From: CAYVDH01 sp964450355 | GTDB lineage: Bacteria; Bacteroidota; Bacteroidia; NS11-12g; UBA955 | Assembly (NCBI GenBank): GCA_964450355.1 | Contig: CAYVDH010000181.1 | Span: 1-6,933 of the forward strand | DNA: 6,933 bases | Reading direction: 5' to 3' | In this document: piece by piece, positions 1 through 5,889 of the stretch | How positions within the stretch are numbered: position 1 is the first letter of the stretch | How the letters are laid out: every line of letters begins with the position of its first letter | The notes under the pieces: model-generated | Databases searched by the model: none | What the model was told of the DNA's origin: nothing | What the model saw: only the letters and a program-made list of their open reading frames with translations | Made by a program: the position numbers and the translations under genes

Positions 1-64
1 ATAATTTTCTATTATTTTTTAAAAACGATAGAATTTTGTTATTAAATTGGAATTAAAGTTCTTC

Positions 65-80
65 TGTAACATACGTTACA
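65..80. promoter_or_regulatory. Palindromic operator TGTAAC-N4-GTTACA
   Basis: A perfect inverted repeat, TGTAACATACGTTACA, has 6-base arms and a 4-base spacer. It lies directly upstream of the -33 element of the heme-lipoprotein promoter. Its centre (72.5) is about 44 bases before the predicted transcription start near 117, close to the position of a class II activator site. Two 5-base arms separated by 4 bases is the geometry of FNR-type sites (TTGAT-N4-ATCAA), but the half-site differs. A matching copy lies at 5822-5835. The identity of the regulator is inference. Confidence 0.6.
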
Positions 81-82
81 AC

Positions 83-111
83 TTTGGATATAACGATTGT
101 TTATTTTTGAA
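83..111 (+). promoter_or_regulatory. Bacteroidota-type promoter of the heme-lipoprotein operon
   Basis: TTTG at 83-86 and TATTTTTG at 104-111 match the Bacteroidota housekeeping consensus (TTG, 17-23 bases, TAnnTTTG) with a 17-base spacer. Transcription would begin near 117, leaving a leader of about 11 bases before the ATG at 128. This promoter also rules out the longer reading frame that opens at 47, since that frame would place the promoter inside the gene. Confidence 0.6.
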
Positions 112-127
112 AAAAATATCATATCGC

Positions 128-1117
128 ATGAAAATTATAAGTTTTCTATTTACAATTTTATTTTTGGCGAGTTGTCAAAATGGGAAAAAAGACTATCAAA
201 CAGTAGAAGAACAAAATACTATCGCTTCCACTTTTGATCCGCTTGAAGCGAAAAAATTAATGGAAACCCATTGCTATCTTTGCCATAGTCCAACAGCTGA
301 TGAAAATCAAGGTAGAATTGCACCGCCAATGGTAGCAATCAAAGCACATTACATAGATAAATCAAAATTTTCAAAAGAAGAATTTATAGCAGAGATGAAA
401 AGCTTTGTTGAAAATCCTTCAGAGGAAAAAGTGCATTTAAAAGGAGCTTTTAAACGTTTTGGTTTGATGCCCAAACAAACTTTTCCCGATGGTAGTATTG
501 AAAAAATTGCGGCTTTTATGTATGATTATCAAATTGAAGAACCTACTTGGTTTAAAGCTCATTGGGAAGGTCACGGTAATGAAAATTGGACACAATCCGG
601 TAAAAAATTAGAAGAAGTAGATGAAATTAAAACATACGCCGATATCGGTTTAGATTATGCATTGGGCACTAAAAAAGTTTTAGGTAAAAATTTAATGGAA
701 GCCATTCAGCAAAAAGGAACCATTGAAGCTTTGACCTTTTGTAACCATCAAGCGATTCCGTTGACCGATAGTATGGCAACTCACTTCAAAGCAACTATTA
801 AAAGGGTTTCAGACAAATATCGAAATCCAAATAACAAAGCTAATGCAGAAGAATTAAACTATATTGCTCAATTCAAGAAAGAATTGGCAGAAAAAAAAGA
901 AAGTAAACCCATTGCTCTGGAAAAAGGAGATAAAATTCAGTTTTATTATCCAATAGAAACCAACACCATGTGTTTGCAATGCCACGGAAAACAAATAAAA
1001 CCCGAAGTACAACGTCAAATTTTGAAATTGTATCCCAAGGATTTAGCAATTGGATATGATGAAAGTGAAGTACGTGGGATTTGGAGTATTACCTTTACAA
1101 AAAAATCAAATGAATAA
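128..1117 (+). CDS. Cytochrome c / DUF3365 (Tll0287-like) heme lipoprotein
   Basis: The 329-residue protein starts with a lipoprotein signal peptide (residues 1-15, lipobox LASC, lipid-modified Cys16), so it should be anchored in the cell envelope. An N-terminal domain has a c-type heme site CYLCH at 49-53 and a later MPK segment near 117 that could supply the axial Met, as in class I cytochromes c. From about residue 150 the protein resembles the DUF3365/Tll0287-like domain and carries a second heme site, CLQCH, at 282-286. It is therefore a predicted diheme protein, suited to electron transfer or to heme-based redox or gas sensing; the actual role is unknown. The ATG at 128 is preferred over the in-frame start at 47 because it begins the signal peptide and lies downstream of the promoter. 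It is the first gene of the operon and overlaps the next by 8 bases. Confidence 0.85.
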   Translation: MKIISFLFTILFLASCQNGKKDYQTVEEQNTIASTFDPLEAKKLMETHCYLCHSPTADENQGRIAPPMVAIKAHYIDKSKFSKEEFIAEMKSFVENPSEEKVHLKGAFKRFGLMPKQTFPDGSIEKIAAFMYDYQIEEPTWFKAHWEGHGNENWTQSGKKLEEVDEIKTYADIGLDYALGTKKVLGKNLMEAIQQKGTIEALTFCNHQAIPLTDSMATHFKATIKRVSDKYRNPNNKANAEELNYIAQFKKELAEKKESKPIALEKGDKIQFYYPIETNTMCLQCHGKQIKPEVQRQILKLYPKDLAIGYDESEVRGIWSITFTKKSNE

Positions 1118-1310
1118 AAAAGCTATATTGATTACTGGAATTGGAGTTATAGTTGGACTAATTGCCGGCTATTTATATTATCAACAGATTGGATGTGAAA
1201 GTGGTACATGTGCCATCACCTCAAAACCGTTAAACAGTACCTTATATGGTGGTTTAATGGGAGGTTTATTGTTCAATTTATTTGTAACTTCACCCAAAAA
1301 GAAAAATTAA
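1110..1310 (+). CDS. Small DUF6132-type membrane protein
   Basis: This 66-residue protein has two predicted membrane segments (about 5-24 and 44-60). Between them is a conserved-looking loop, GCESGTCAITS, with Cys29 and Cys34. That loop, the size and the lysine-rich C-terminus match the DUF6132 family, which has no known function and is often found with redox or sulfur-related genes. The ATG at 1110 overlaps the end of the heme-lipoprotein gene (stop 1115-1117), which suggests translational coupling. The frame is open upstream to about 1050, but that part only duplicates the preceding gene in another frame. The two loop Cys could form a disulfide or bind a metal; this is inference. The next gene's ATG follows the stop immediately. 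Confidence 0.8.
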   Translation: MNKKAILITGIGVIVGLIAGYLYYQQIGCESGTCAITSKPLNSTLYGGLMGGLLFNLFVTSPKKKN

Positions 1311-1919
1311 ATGAAGCATTTTTGGAACGAACGTTACGCTGAAAAGGAGTTTGCTTATGGCAAATAACCCAATCAATTTCTAAAAGAAAATGTACATCAA
1401 CTACCTAAAGGTAGAATTTTATTTGTGGCAGAAGGAGAGGGGAGAAATGCTGTTTTTGCGGCTCAAAATGGCTATGAAGTAGTTGCTTTTGATTACAGTG
1501 AATCGGCCAAAAGTAAAGCTTTATCGCTTGCTAAAGAACAAAACGTTCAAATTGATTATGTAGTTTCTGATGTGATGGATGTATCTATTGAACCCGAAAG
1601 TTTTGATGCGATAGTATTTATTTTTGCTCATTTTCCGGCTGTAATTCGCAAACAAGCTCATCAAAAGTTGGTCTCTTTACTCAAACCCGGTGGCAAAATT
1701 TTATTTGAAGCTTTTGAAAAAAATCAATTGCAATTTACTTCCGGCGGCCCTAAAGAATTAGCGATGTTATTTTCTGAAAATGAGGTAAAAGATGAATTTT
1801 CATCTATTAATTTCAACTTTCTTGAAACAGCAATTATTTCTTTAGAAGAAGGACCGCTACACCAAGGAAAAGGTGCAGTAATTCGATTTATTGGAACAAA
1901 ACATGAGAAAAACGAGTAA
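1311..1919 (+). pseudogene. Class I SAM methyltransferase broken by TAA at codon 19
   Basis: Reading from the ATG at 1311, which abuts the previous stop, gives an N-terminus MKHFWNERYAEKEFAYGK typical of TehB-like class I SAM-dependent methyltransferases. A TAA at 1365-1367 follows. The same frame then continues as PNQFLKEN and runs intact to the TAA at 1917-1919. Ignoring the stop, the protein would have about 202 positions, normal for the family. It keeps SAM motif I (VAEGEGRNA, codons 39-47), an acidic strand end (VVAFDYSE) and the motif near LLKPGGKILFEAF. Homologs usually read GKEPNQFL here, so the stop is one base from GAA (Glu). A GTG at 1425 is the first plausible restart, but it lies inside the first beta strand of the SAM fold and would not give a working enzyme. 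A sequencing error is the main alternative. Confidence 0.8.
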
Positions 1920-2354
1920 AGATTACATTTTTGTTTTTATCCAATTTCTTCTTTTTGGAGTTTATGCGTTTGATTTTTTTCAATCCTTAGAAATTCCAAA
2001 ATTTCTAGCAACATTCGGAATGGTGATTGCTATTATCGGGTTCATGATTGCTTTATTAACTGTTTTTGAATTAAAATCCAATCTTACCGTTTTCCCAACG
2101 CCAACCGAAAAAGCGGAATTACTCACGCACGGATTTTTTTGATACAGTCGGCATCCCATTTACACCGGAATTTTAATGTTTGCTTTCGGATACGCACTTT
2201 GTAACTATTCATTGTATAAATTGCTCATTAGTGGTTTGTTGTTGATTTGGTTTTATTTAAAATCAGTTTATGAAGAAAAACAATTATCACAAAATTTACT
2301 TCGTATAAAGAATATCAGGAAAAAGTTGGACGGTTTTTTCCTAAGATAAAATAA
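1903..2354 (+). pseudogene. Isoprenylcysteine methyltransferase-like membrane protein, broken by TGA and frameshift
   Basis: The ATG at 1903 overlaps the methyltransferase stop. The frame encodes hydrophobic segments and then LLTHGFF, where a TGA at 2140-2142 interrupts it. The same frame resumes as YSRHPIYTGILMF, the RHP.Y.G signature of the ICMT/PEMT-type methyltransferase fold, and continues to YEEKQLSQ. At the A-run 2291-2294 one base appears to be missing. After a one-base correction the frame reads FTSYKEYQEKVGRFFPKIK and stops at TAA 2352-2354, the family's usual C-terminal pattern. The restored length is about 150 residues, normal for this group. The TGA is one base from AGA (Arg), which would fit between GFF and YSRHP. 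With two independent lesions the gene is very probably dead, unless the sequence has errors. Restored, it would be an integral membrane SAM-dependent methyltransferase of unknown substrate. Confidence 0.82.
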
Positions 2355-2383
2355 CCATAAGTTTTTTACTTGAGGTTATTTTT
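2348..2383. terminator. Bidirectional terminator between convergent operons
   Basis: A 9-bp stem pairs AAAATAACC (2348-2356) with GGTTATTTT (2374-2382). An internal loop of two bases on each side is followed by a 4-bp inner stem, AAGT (2359-2362) with ACTT (2368-2371), and a five-T loop. On the plus strand the stem runs into T2383 after a T-rich arm; the minus strand shows the same T-rich arm. It lies between the left operon and the stop codon of the convergent beta-barrel gene, so it can serve both. Confidence 0.7.
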
Positions 2384-3344
2384 ACAACGTATAATTCAAA
2401 TTCAAACTCCATCGATAATTAGCTTCAACATTTCCTCCGGTTAGATTTTGTTGAATGGGAACCATATAATTAGCTCCAAATGAAAAGTTCTTTTTTCCAA
2501 TTTCAATTCCCAATTTTCCCAAAAAGATATCACCCGCTGTGCCTCTCACTTTTTGCCCTCGTTGATAGTTGTCATCATATAGTTCACCCGCAATTCCAAG
2601 CTGAGGAGCATACGAAAAATGATTTTTTTCTACTAAATAAAATAGCGTAGAAGCATAGTTAAATTGGTTTCCGAAACGGTAGGATTTGTCGTTTTCGGTT
2701 TTAATGACATAGTTTACCATGTTGTTTAATCCCCAATTTTTTCTTCTGATGATGTATTCTGTCGCTAAGAGATAATCCCAACTGCCGGTTCCTACTTGAT
2801 AACTTGGATTGACGCTTCCGTTATTGGTCTCATCGAATTTTCCAGTTGGCATTTTCACTCCGCCACCGAGTTGTAAAGTATGTTTGAAATGCAAACTGTC
2901 TGTTTTGGTTTGAACAATTTGATACATTCCTAAAATCGTAATGTCGCCAATTCCACTAATGTTTTGTTTACCGTTATTGCTTTCTCTGTTGTGAAAGTGA
3001 TAAGGTAATAGAACAGTGGCTTGCACATTTTTGAAAACCGGAATTCTACCCCAAATTTGTATCGTATTGAAATTTTCATCGTTCCATGGCGAGTTGCTAT
3101 ATAAACCATCTGTACTTTTATACGATTGATTAAAATAGCGAATTCCGATAAAGTTGGTTGTTAACATTGAAGCAAATCCCATGCTTCCGCCACTAGCTGA
3201 ACATCCGCAAGCATCGCAATCTTCTTCTAATAGGCCAATTCTACTTGAAAAATCATATTTTTTGTAAAGTGATAAACTGTCTTTTTCAGCAGCTTGAATT
3301 GAAAATGAAACTACTACTAAAAGGATAAATAGATATTTTTTCAT
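2382..3344 (-). CDS. Outer-membrane beta-barrel protein (transporter-like) with N-terminal CxxCxC motif
   Basis: The 320-residue protein has a cleavable signal peptide (about 1-19). After a short linker comes a Cys cluster, CDACGC, at 43-48, followed by SASGGSMG. The rest consists of alternating polar/aromatic beta strands ending in NLNYTL, as expected for an outer-membrane barrel. It resembles the loosely defined 'transporter' proteins related to the phenol-degradation MetA-type barrels. The Cys cluster before the barrel could bind copper or form a redox-active disulfide; this is inference. The start lies only 2 bases after the stop of the diheme peroxidase gene, so the two are probably translated together. 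Third in the MbnP-MbnH gene row, it is a candidate outer-membrane partner for that pair, either as a pore or as an anchor. The substrate is unknown. Confidence 0.75.
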   Translation of the reverse strand: MKKYLFILLVVVSFSIQAAEKDSLSLYKKYDFSSRIGLLEEDCDACGCSASGGSMGFASMLTTNFIGIRYFNQSYKSTDGLYSNSPWNDENFNTIQIWGRIPVFKNVQATVLLPYHFHNRESNNGKQNISGIGDITILGMYQIVQTKTDSLHFKHTLQLGGGVKMPTGKFDETNNGSVNPSYQVGTGSWDYLLATEYIIRRKNWGLNNMVNYVIKTENDKSYRFGNQFNYASTLFYLVEKNHFSYAPQLGIAGELYDDNYQRGQKVRGTAGDIFLGKLGIEIGKKNFSFGANYMVPIQQNLTGGNVEANYRWSLNLNYTL

Positions 3345-3346
3345 GT

Positions 3347-4384
3347 TTAAAATTCAGCAAATTTAGGATTGGAAATAAATTCGTGGTCGGTAAGGGTTTT
3401 TAAAAAGGCAATGATTTTTCCTTTTTCATCTGCGGTAAGTGGAATGCCAAGACTACCATTGTTATTTAGAATGGGATCTAAATTTTCAGTTGATGTTACA
3501 CCATTGGCATAATGATTCAGCACAGCCTCCAAAGTATAAAAACGACCGTCATGCATATAAGGAGCTGTCAATTCAATATTGCGTAAACTTGGCACTTTGA
3601 ATTGGTATTTATGCAAAGGATTTTCTGTAACTCTGTAACGTCCGAAATCATTGATTTGAGGATTAATGGGTAAACCATTGTTACGAAAAGTGTTATCCGT
3701 AAAAATATCTGTCGCATGACAACTAGCACATTTTTGATTAAATATAGCATATCCTTCTAACTCTTGCTGTGTAAGCGTTCCTCCGGTTTCATTTCTTCTG
3801 TATTTATCAAAACGAGAATTGGATGAGGTTAGCATCGTCATAAATTGAGCCAACGCTTTTAACATATTTTCCGGATTGATTTCTCCGTTAGTAAAGGCTT
3901 GTTTATACAATTTTTTATACTGTGGATCATTTTTCATCATGTTCATAATGTTTACGATGTTTCCATTCATTTCCAATTCATTAGAAATGGGCGACATCGA
4001 TAAAAGTTCAATATGGTCTGATGCTCCATCCCAGAAAAATTGTGTTTGAAATGCCATATTTTGAATAGGCGGAGCGTTTCGCGTACCCACTCCTTCTCCT
4101 ACACCATGACTAAAAGTGTGACCATGATGGGTAAAGGCATCTTCTTGAATGTGGCAAAAACCACACGAAACAACTCCATCAGAAGCAAGTCTTCCGTCAT
4201 AAAAAATTTTTTTACCCAATTCAAATCCTTTTTCAGTCAAAGGATTGTTCGTCATATCATAAGCCGATGTAGGAAAATTGGAAGGAACTTGAAAGTCTAT
4301 TGGAATATTTTGATAAGATGCGTCGTTATCAGTTTGACAACTGAATAAACTTGTAAAGACAAGTAAAGAGAATATTTTTCTCAT
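3347..4384 (-). CDS. MbnH/MauG-type diheme cytochrome c peroxidase lipoprotein
   Basis: The 345-residue protein begins with a lipoprotein signal (LFSC, Cys16). It carries two c-type heme sites, CGFCH (74-78) and CASCH (219-223), spaced as in the bacterial diheme cytochrome c peroxidase / MauG superfamily. Other family marks are GTRNAPPIQN (100-109), FFWDG (116-120), the SPISNELEMN loop (131-140) and VPSLRNIELTAPYMHDGR (264-281), which contains candidate distal-heme ligands. Its immediate upstream neighbour is an MbnP-family protein. This suggests that it works like MbnH, which uses peroxide to convert a Trp of MbnP to kynurenine, rather than as a simple peroxide-detoxifying enzyme. The assignment to MbnH rather than ordinary peroxidase rests mainly on this context. 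Its ATG (4384-4382) follows a 118-base gap that contains a strong hairpin, and it is coupled to the downstream barrel gene. Confidence 0.87.
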   Translation of the reverse strand: MRKIFSLLVFTSLFSCQTDNDASYQNIPIDFQVPSNFPTSAYDMTNNPLTEKGFELGKKIFYDGRLASDGVVSCGFCHIQEDAFTHHGHTFSHGVGEGVGTRNAPPIQNMAFQTQFFWDGASDHIELLSMSPISNELEMNGNIVNIMNMMKNDPQYKKLYKQAFTNGEINPENMLKALAQFMTMLTSSNSRFDKYRRNETGGTLTQQELEGYAIFNQKCASCHATDIFTDNTFRNNGLPINPQINDFGRYRVTENPLHKYQFKVPSLRNIELTAPYMHDGRFYTLEAVLNHYANGVTSTENLDPILNNNGSLGIPLTADEKGKIIAFLKTLTDHEFISNPKFAEF

Positions 4385-4428
4385 AATGAAAGGATTTAAG
4401 CCCTAGTTTTAAAACTATGTAAGTTTTT

Positions 4429-4486
4429 AAAAAAATAAGATAAAGTCCATTTGGCTTGCAATTCCATCACTGCAAGCCCGGACTTT
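4429..4486 (-). terminator. Hairpin between MbnP and MbnH genes (attenuator or terminator)
   Basis: AAAGTCC (4442-4448) pairs with GGACTTT (4480-4486), and GGCTTGCA (4453-4460) pairs with TGCAAGCC (4471-4478). Together they make a 15-bp interrupted stem with a 10-base loop. Read on the minus strand, it lies just after the MbnP gene and is followed within about 6 bases by seven T residues (complement of 4429-4435). That is the form of an intrinsic terminator. Because the MbnH gene follows in the same direction with no clear promoter of its own, partial read-through is likely. Confidence 0.7.
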
Positions 4487-4502
4487 TTATGATAATTCGA
4501 AG

Positions 4503-5285
4503 TTAATCGTTGTGAACGTGGTGAATTTCAAACATAGTAGGCACATTATTGGCCATAATGTTTTGAACTTTTGCTCCTCCCATAACATCAAGACCTTCTT
4601 CAAAATTGATTTTGGTCGTGCCATCAATTACTTTTTTCAAATCAGCCATAATATGTACTTGAGGCGTAACATTCGTTCTTACTAATGCTTTTTCTGGCAT
4701 AGTTAAAGTAACTTCTGAATAATTGTAAACATCTCCTGTTTTACCCGTATGCACTCTGTAAACAGCGTCAGTATGAGAAGTTGTAGTTGTGGTTCCTTCA
4801 AATTTGATGAATTTGTATCCGGCTTGCCAAGACCATGTCATTCCTAAACCTTGAGCAGTTGTCCACATATCTCCTTGACCGTCTGCACCGGCATTGTATT
4901 GCTCTTGATCAACACCAATACCAAATTTTACTGATGTATAATTAGCTGCTGGAACATTTGGAATTGTAAGTAATGTACTTGCTGCATTTGCTTCGTTAAC
5001 AAAGAAATAGCTATTGGATTTTGGTACAGTATAAGTTGTTCCATCTTCTTTTGTTAAAACAATGTTGCTAACGATATAAATTGCATTAGTAGCTTTAATT
5101 TTCTCGCCATTTGAATTGGTATATTCAGTCCCAAATGCAAAATCTGCATCTCCATAAACGTTATCAAATTCAAGTTTTAAGCTTCCTTCACCGGAAATAG
5201 TTTCATTGTCATCATCGTTGGAACAAGAAGTTAAAGCAATAGTAGTCATGATGGCTAATGCCAAATTTTTTAATTGAAATTTCAT
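4503..5285 (-). CDS. MbnP-family copper-binding surface lipoprotein
   Basis: The 260-residue lipoprotein has its lipobox ending at Cys21, followed by SNDDDNE. Such an acidic stretch right after the Cys resembles the lipoprotein export signal that sends Bacteroidota lipoproteins to the cell surface. The mature part fits the MbnP family. It opens with GSLKLEFDNVYGD, has a central VKFGIGVDQEQYN, then the signature GMTWSWQAGYKFIKFEG (149-164, with Trp151 and Trp153), later VYRVHTG and PQVHIMADL, and a C-terminal EIHHVHND with His255, His256 and His258. In studied MbnP and the related CorA/MopE proteins, copper is held by His residues plus a kynurenine made from Trp. Which Trp is used here cannot be decided by eye. 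The diheme MbnH-like enzyme that could make this change is encoded directly downstream. No convincing consensus promoter was seen in the 90 bases upstream, so transcription may come from the small gene before it. Confidence 0.87.
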   Translation of the reverse strand: MKFQLKNLALAIMTTIALTSCSNDDDNETISGEGSLKLEFDNVYGDADFAFGTEYTNSNGEKIKATNAIYIVSNIVLTKEDGTTYTVPKSNSYFFVNEANAASTLLTIPNVPAANYTSVKFGIGVDQEQYNAGADGQGDMWTTAQGLGMTWSWQAGYKFIKFEGTTTTTSHTDAVYRVHTGKTGDVYNYSEVTLTMPEKALVRTNVTPQVHIMADLKKVIDGTTKINFEEGLDVMGGAKVQNIMANNVPTMFEIHHVHND

Positions 5286-5375
5286 TTTTTAATGTGTTAA
5301 TTGTTATAAAAGTTGTATGTAAAATTGAGTTCAAGGAAAAATATCCTGAACAATTAAATAAAACTGAAATAGCAA

Positions 5376-5744
5376 TTACAAAGTTGGTGGATGAAACGTA
5401 GAAAAAGTAGTAGTGTTTTGGTAAAGATTGGAATAAAAAGAATTAATCTTTTTTACTTCTTTATAAGTGAAAAGTTGAAAATCAACAGGAAATTTTTCTA
5501 AAAATAATACTTCAATTGGCTGTTTGTTCGCTTCTTTTTTATCTGTTGATAAAGGTTTGTCGCTATCATTTGCTTTGGCCAATTCCTTCATTAAATGACA
5601 TTTTCCGTTACAAGCCAATTCCGGTTTTTCTTTGTTTTCACATAATTCTTTTACAATAAAATCATAATTCACTATATATTCAAAAACAGGAATTATAGGT
5701 TTTACAAAAAGAAAAAGTGCCAATATGAAATACAGATTTTTCAC
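5376..5744 (-). CDS. Small envelope protein with Cys motif CNGKCHLM, possibly copper-related
   Basis: The 122-residue protein starts at GTG 5744-5742; no ATG or other start is available in frame near it. A hydrophobic N-terminus (about 3-21) acts as a signal peptide or membrane anchor. It is followed by ELCENKEKPELACNGKCHLMKEL, given here as Cys35, then Cys45, Cys49, His50 and Met52. The spacing CxxxCH is not a c-type heme site. The C-terminus ends in TFHPPTL. Small proteins of this build (NYDFIV...C...CNGKC.L.KEL...FHPP) are common in Bacteroidota, often near metal or TonB-related genes, but have no established function. Thiol, His and Met residues together with the MbnP and MbnH genes downstream make Cu(I) binding or delivery a reasonable guess. 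It is the first gene of the minus-strand row, 90 bases before the MbnP gene. Confidence 0.72.
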   Translation of the reverse strand: MKNLYFILALFLFVKPIIPVFEYIVNYDFIVKELCENKEKPELACNGKCHLMKELAKANDSDKPLSTDKKEANKQPIEVLFLEKFPVDFQLFTYKEVKKINSFYSNLYQNTTTFSTFHPPTL

Positions 5745-5748
5745 ACTG

Positions 5749-5780
5749 CAAAAGTATAAGTATTAAAACTTCTTTCAAAA
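5749..5780 (-). promoter_or_regulatory. Promoter of the minus-strand copper gene row
   Basis: On the minus strand TTTTG (5780-5776) is followed by a 19-base spacer and TACTTTTG (5756-5749), a full match to the TTG / TAnnTTTG consensus. The transcription start would fall within a few bases of the GTG at 5744, so the message may have almost no leader. Confidence 0.62.
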
Positions 5781-5821
5781 GAAATTATTTATAAATTTAA
5801 AATAGAGTAAATTTTGTCTTG

Positions 5822-5835
5822 GTAACAAATGTTAC
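5822..5835. promoter_or_regulatory. Palindromic operator GTAAC-N4-GTTAC, second copy
   Basis: GTAACAAATGTTAC is a perfect inverted repeat (arms GTAACA/TGTTAC) of the same type as the site at 65-80. Its centre (5828.5) is 29.5 bases before the -7 element of the efflux-gene promoter, against 31.5 bases at the left operon. It occupies the region just before the expected -33 position. Since no good TTG element is present there, activation by a bound Crp/FNR-type protein is plausible. It is less likely to act on the minus-strand gene, whose -33 element is more than 40 bases away. Confidence 0.6.
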
Positions 5836-5857
5836 TGCACACCTCTTTTCATCGTTC

Positions 5858-5865
5858 TACTTTTG
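5858..5865 (+). promoter_or_regulatory. -7 element of the TolC-family gene promoter
   Basis: TACTTTTG matches TAnnTTTG exactly and predicts a start near 5871, about 19 bases before the ATG. No TTG lies 17-23 bases upstream, so the promoter is probably weak without an activator at the palindrome before it. Confidence 0.55.
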
Positions 5866-5889
5866 CCTTGTAATTAAGAAGTAAATCGA

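Noticed and set aside
47..127. N-terminal extension of the heme lipoprotein
   Set aside because: It contains the palindrome and promoter and would hide the lipoprotein signal peptide that begins at 128.
1425..1919. A 164-residue methyltransferase starting at GTG 1425
   Set aside because: The GTG encodes the Val of SAM motif I. The true N-terminus is encoded from 1311 in the same frame, ahead of the TAA at 1365.
1891..2142. An 83-residue membrane protein starting at TTG 1891
   Set aside because: The ATG at 1903 is the natural start, and the frame continues past the TGA with the RHP.Y.G motif, so this is only the 5' piece of a broken gene.
2140..2142. TGA as a reassigned sense codon
   Set aside because: Every intact gene does end in TAA, but the neighbouring gene is broken by an in-frame TAA and this gene also has a frameshift, so recoding of TGA alone does not explain the damage.
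3568..4348. Open frames at 3568-3750 (minus) and 4040-4348 (plus)
   Set aside because: Both lie inside the diheme peroxidase gene in other frames and show no family features.
4666..4679. Third copy of the palindrome (GTAAC-N4-GTTCT)
   Set aside because: The right arm is imperfect and it lies inside the MbnP coding sequence, with no promoter element near it.
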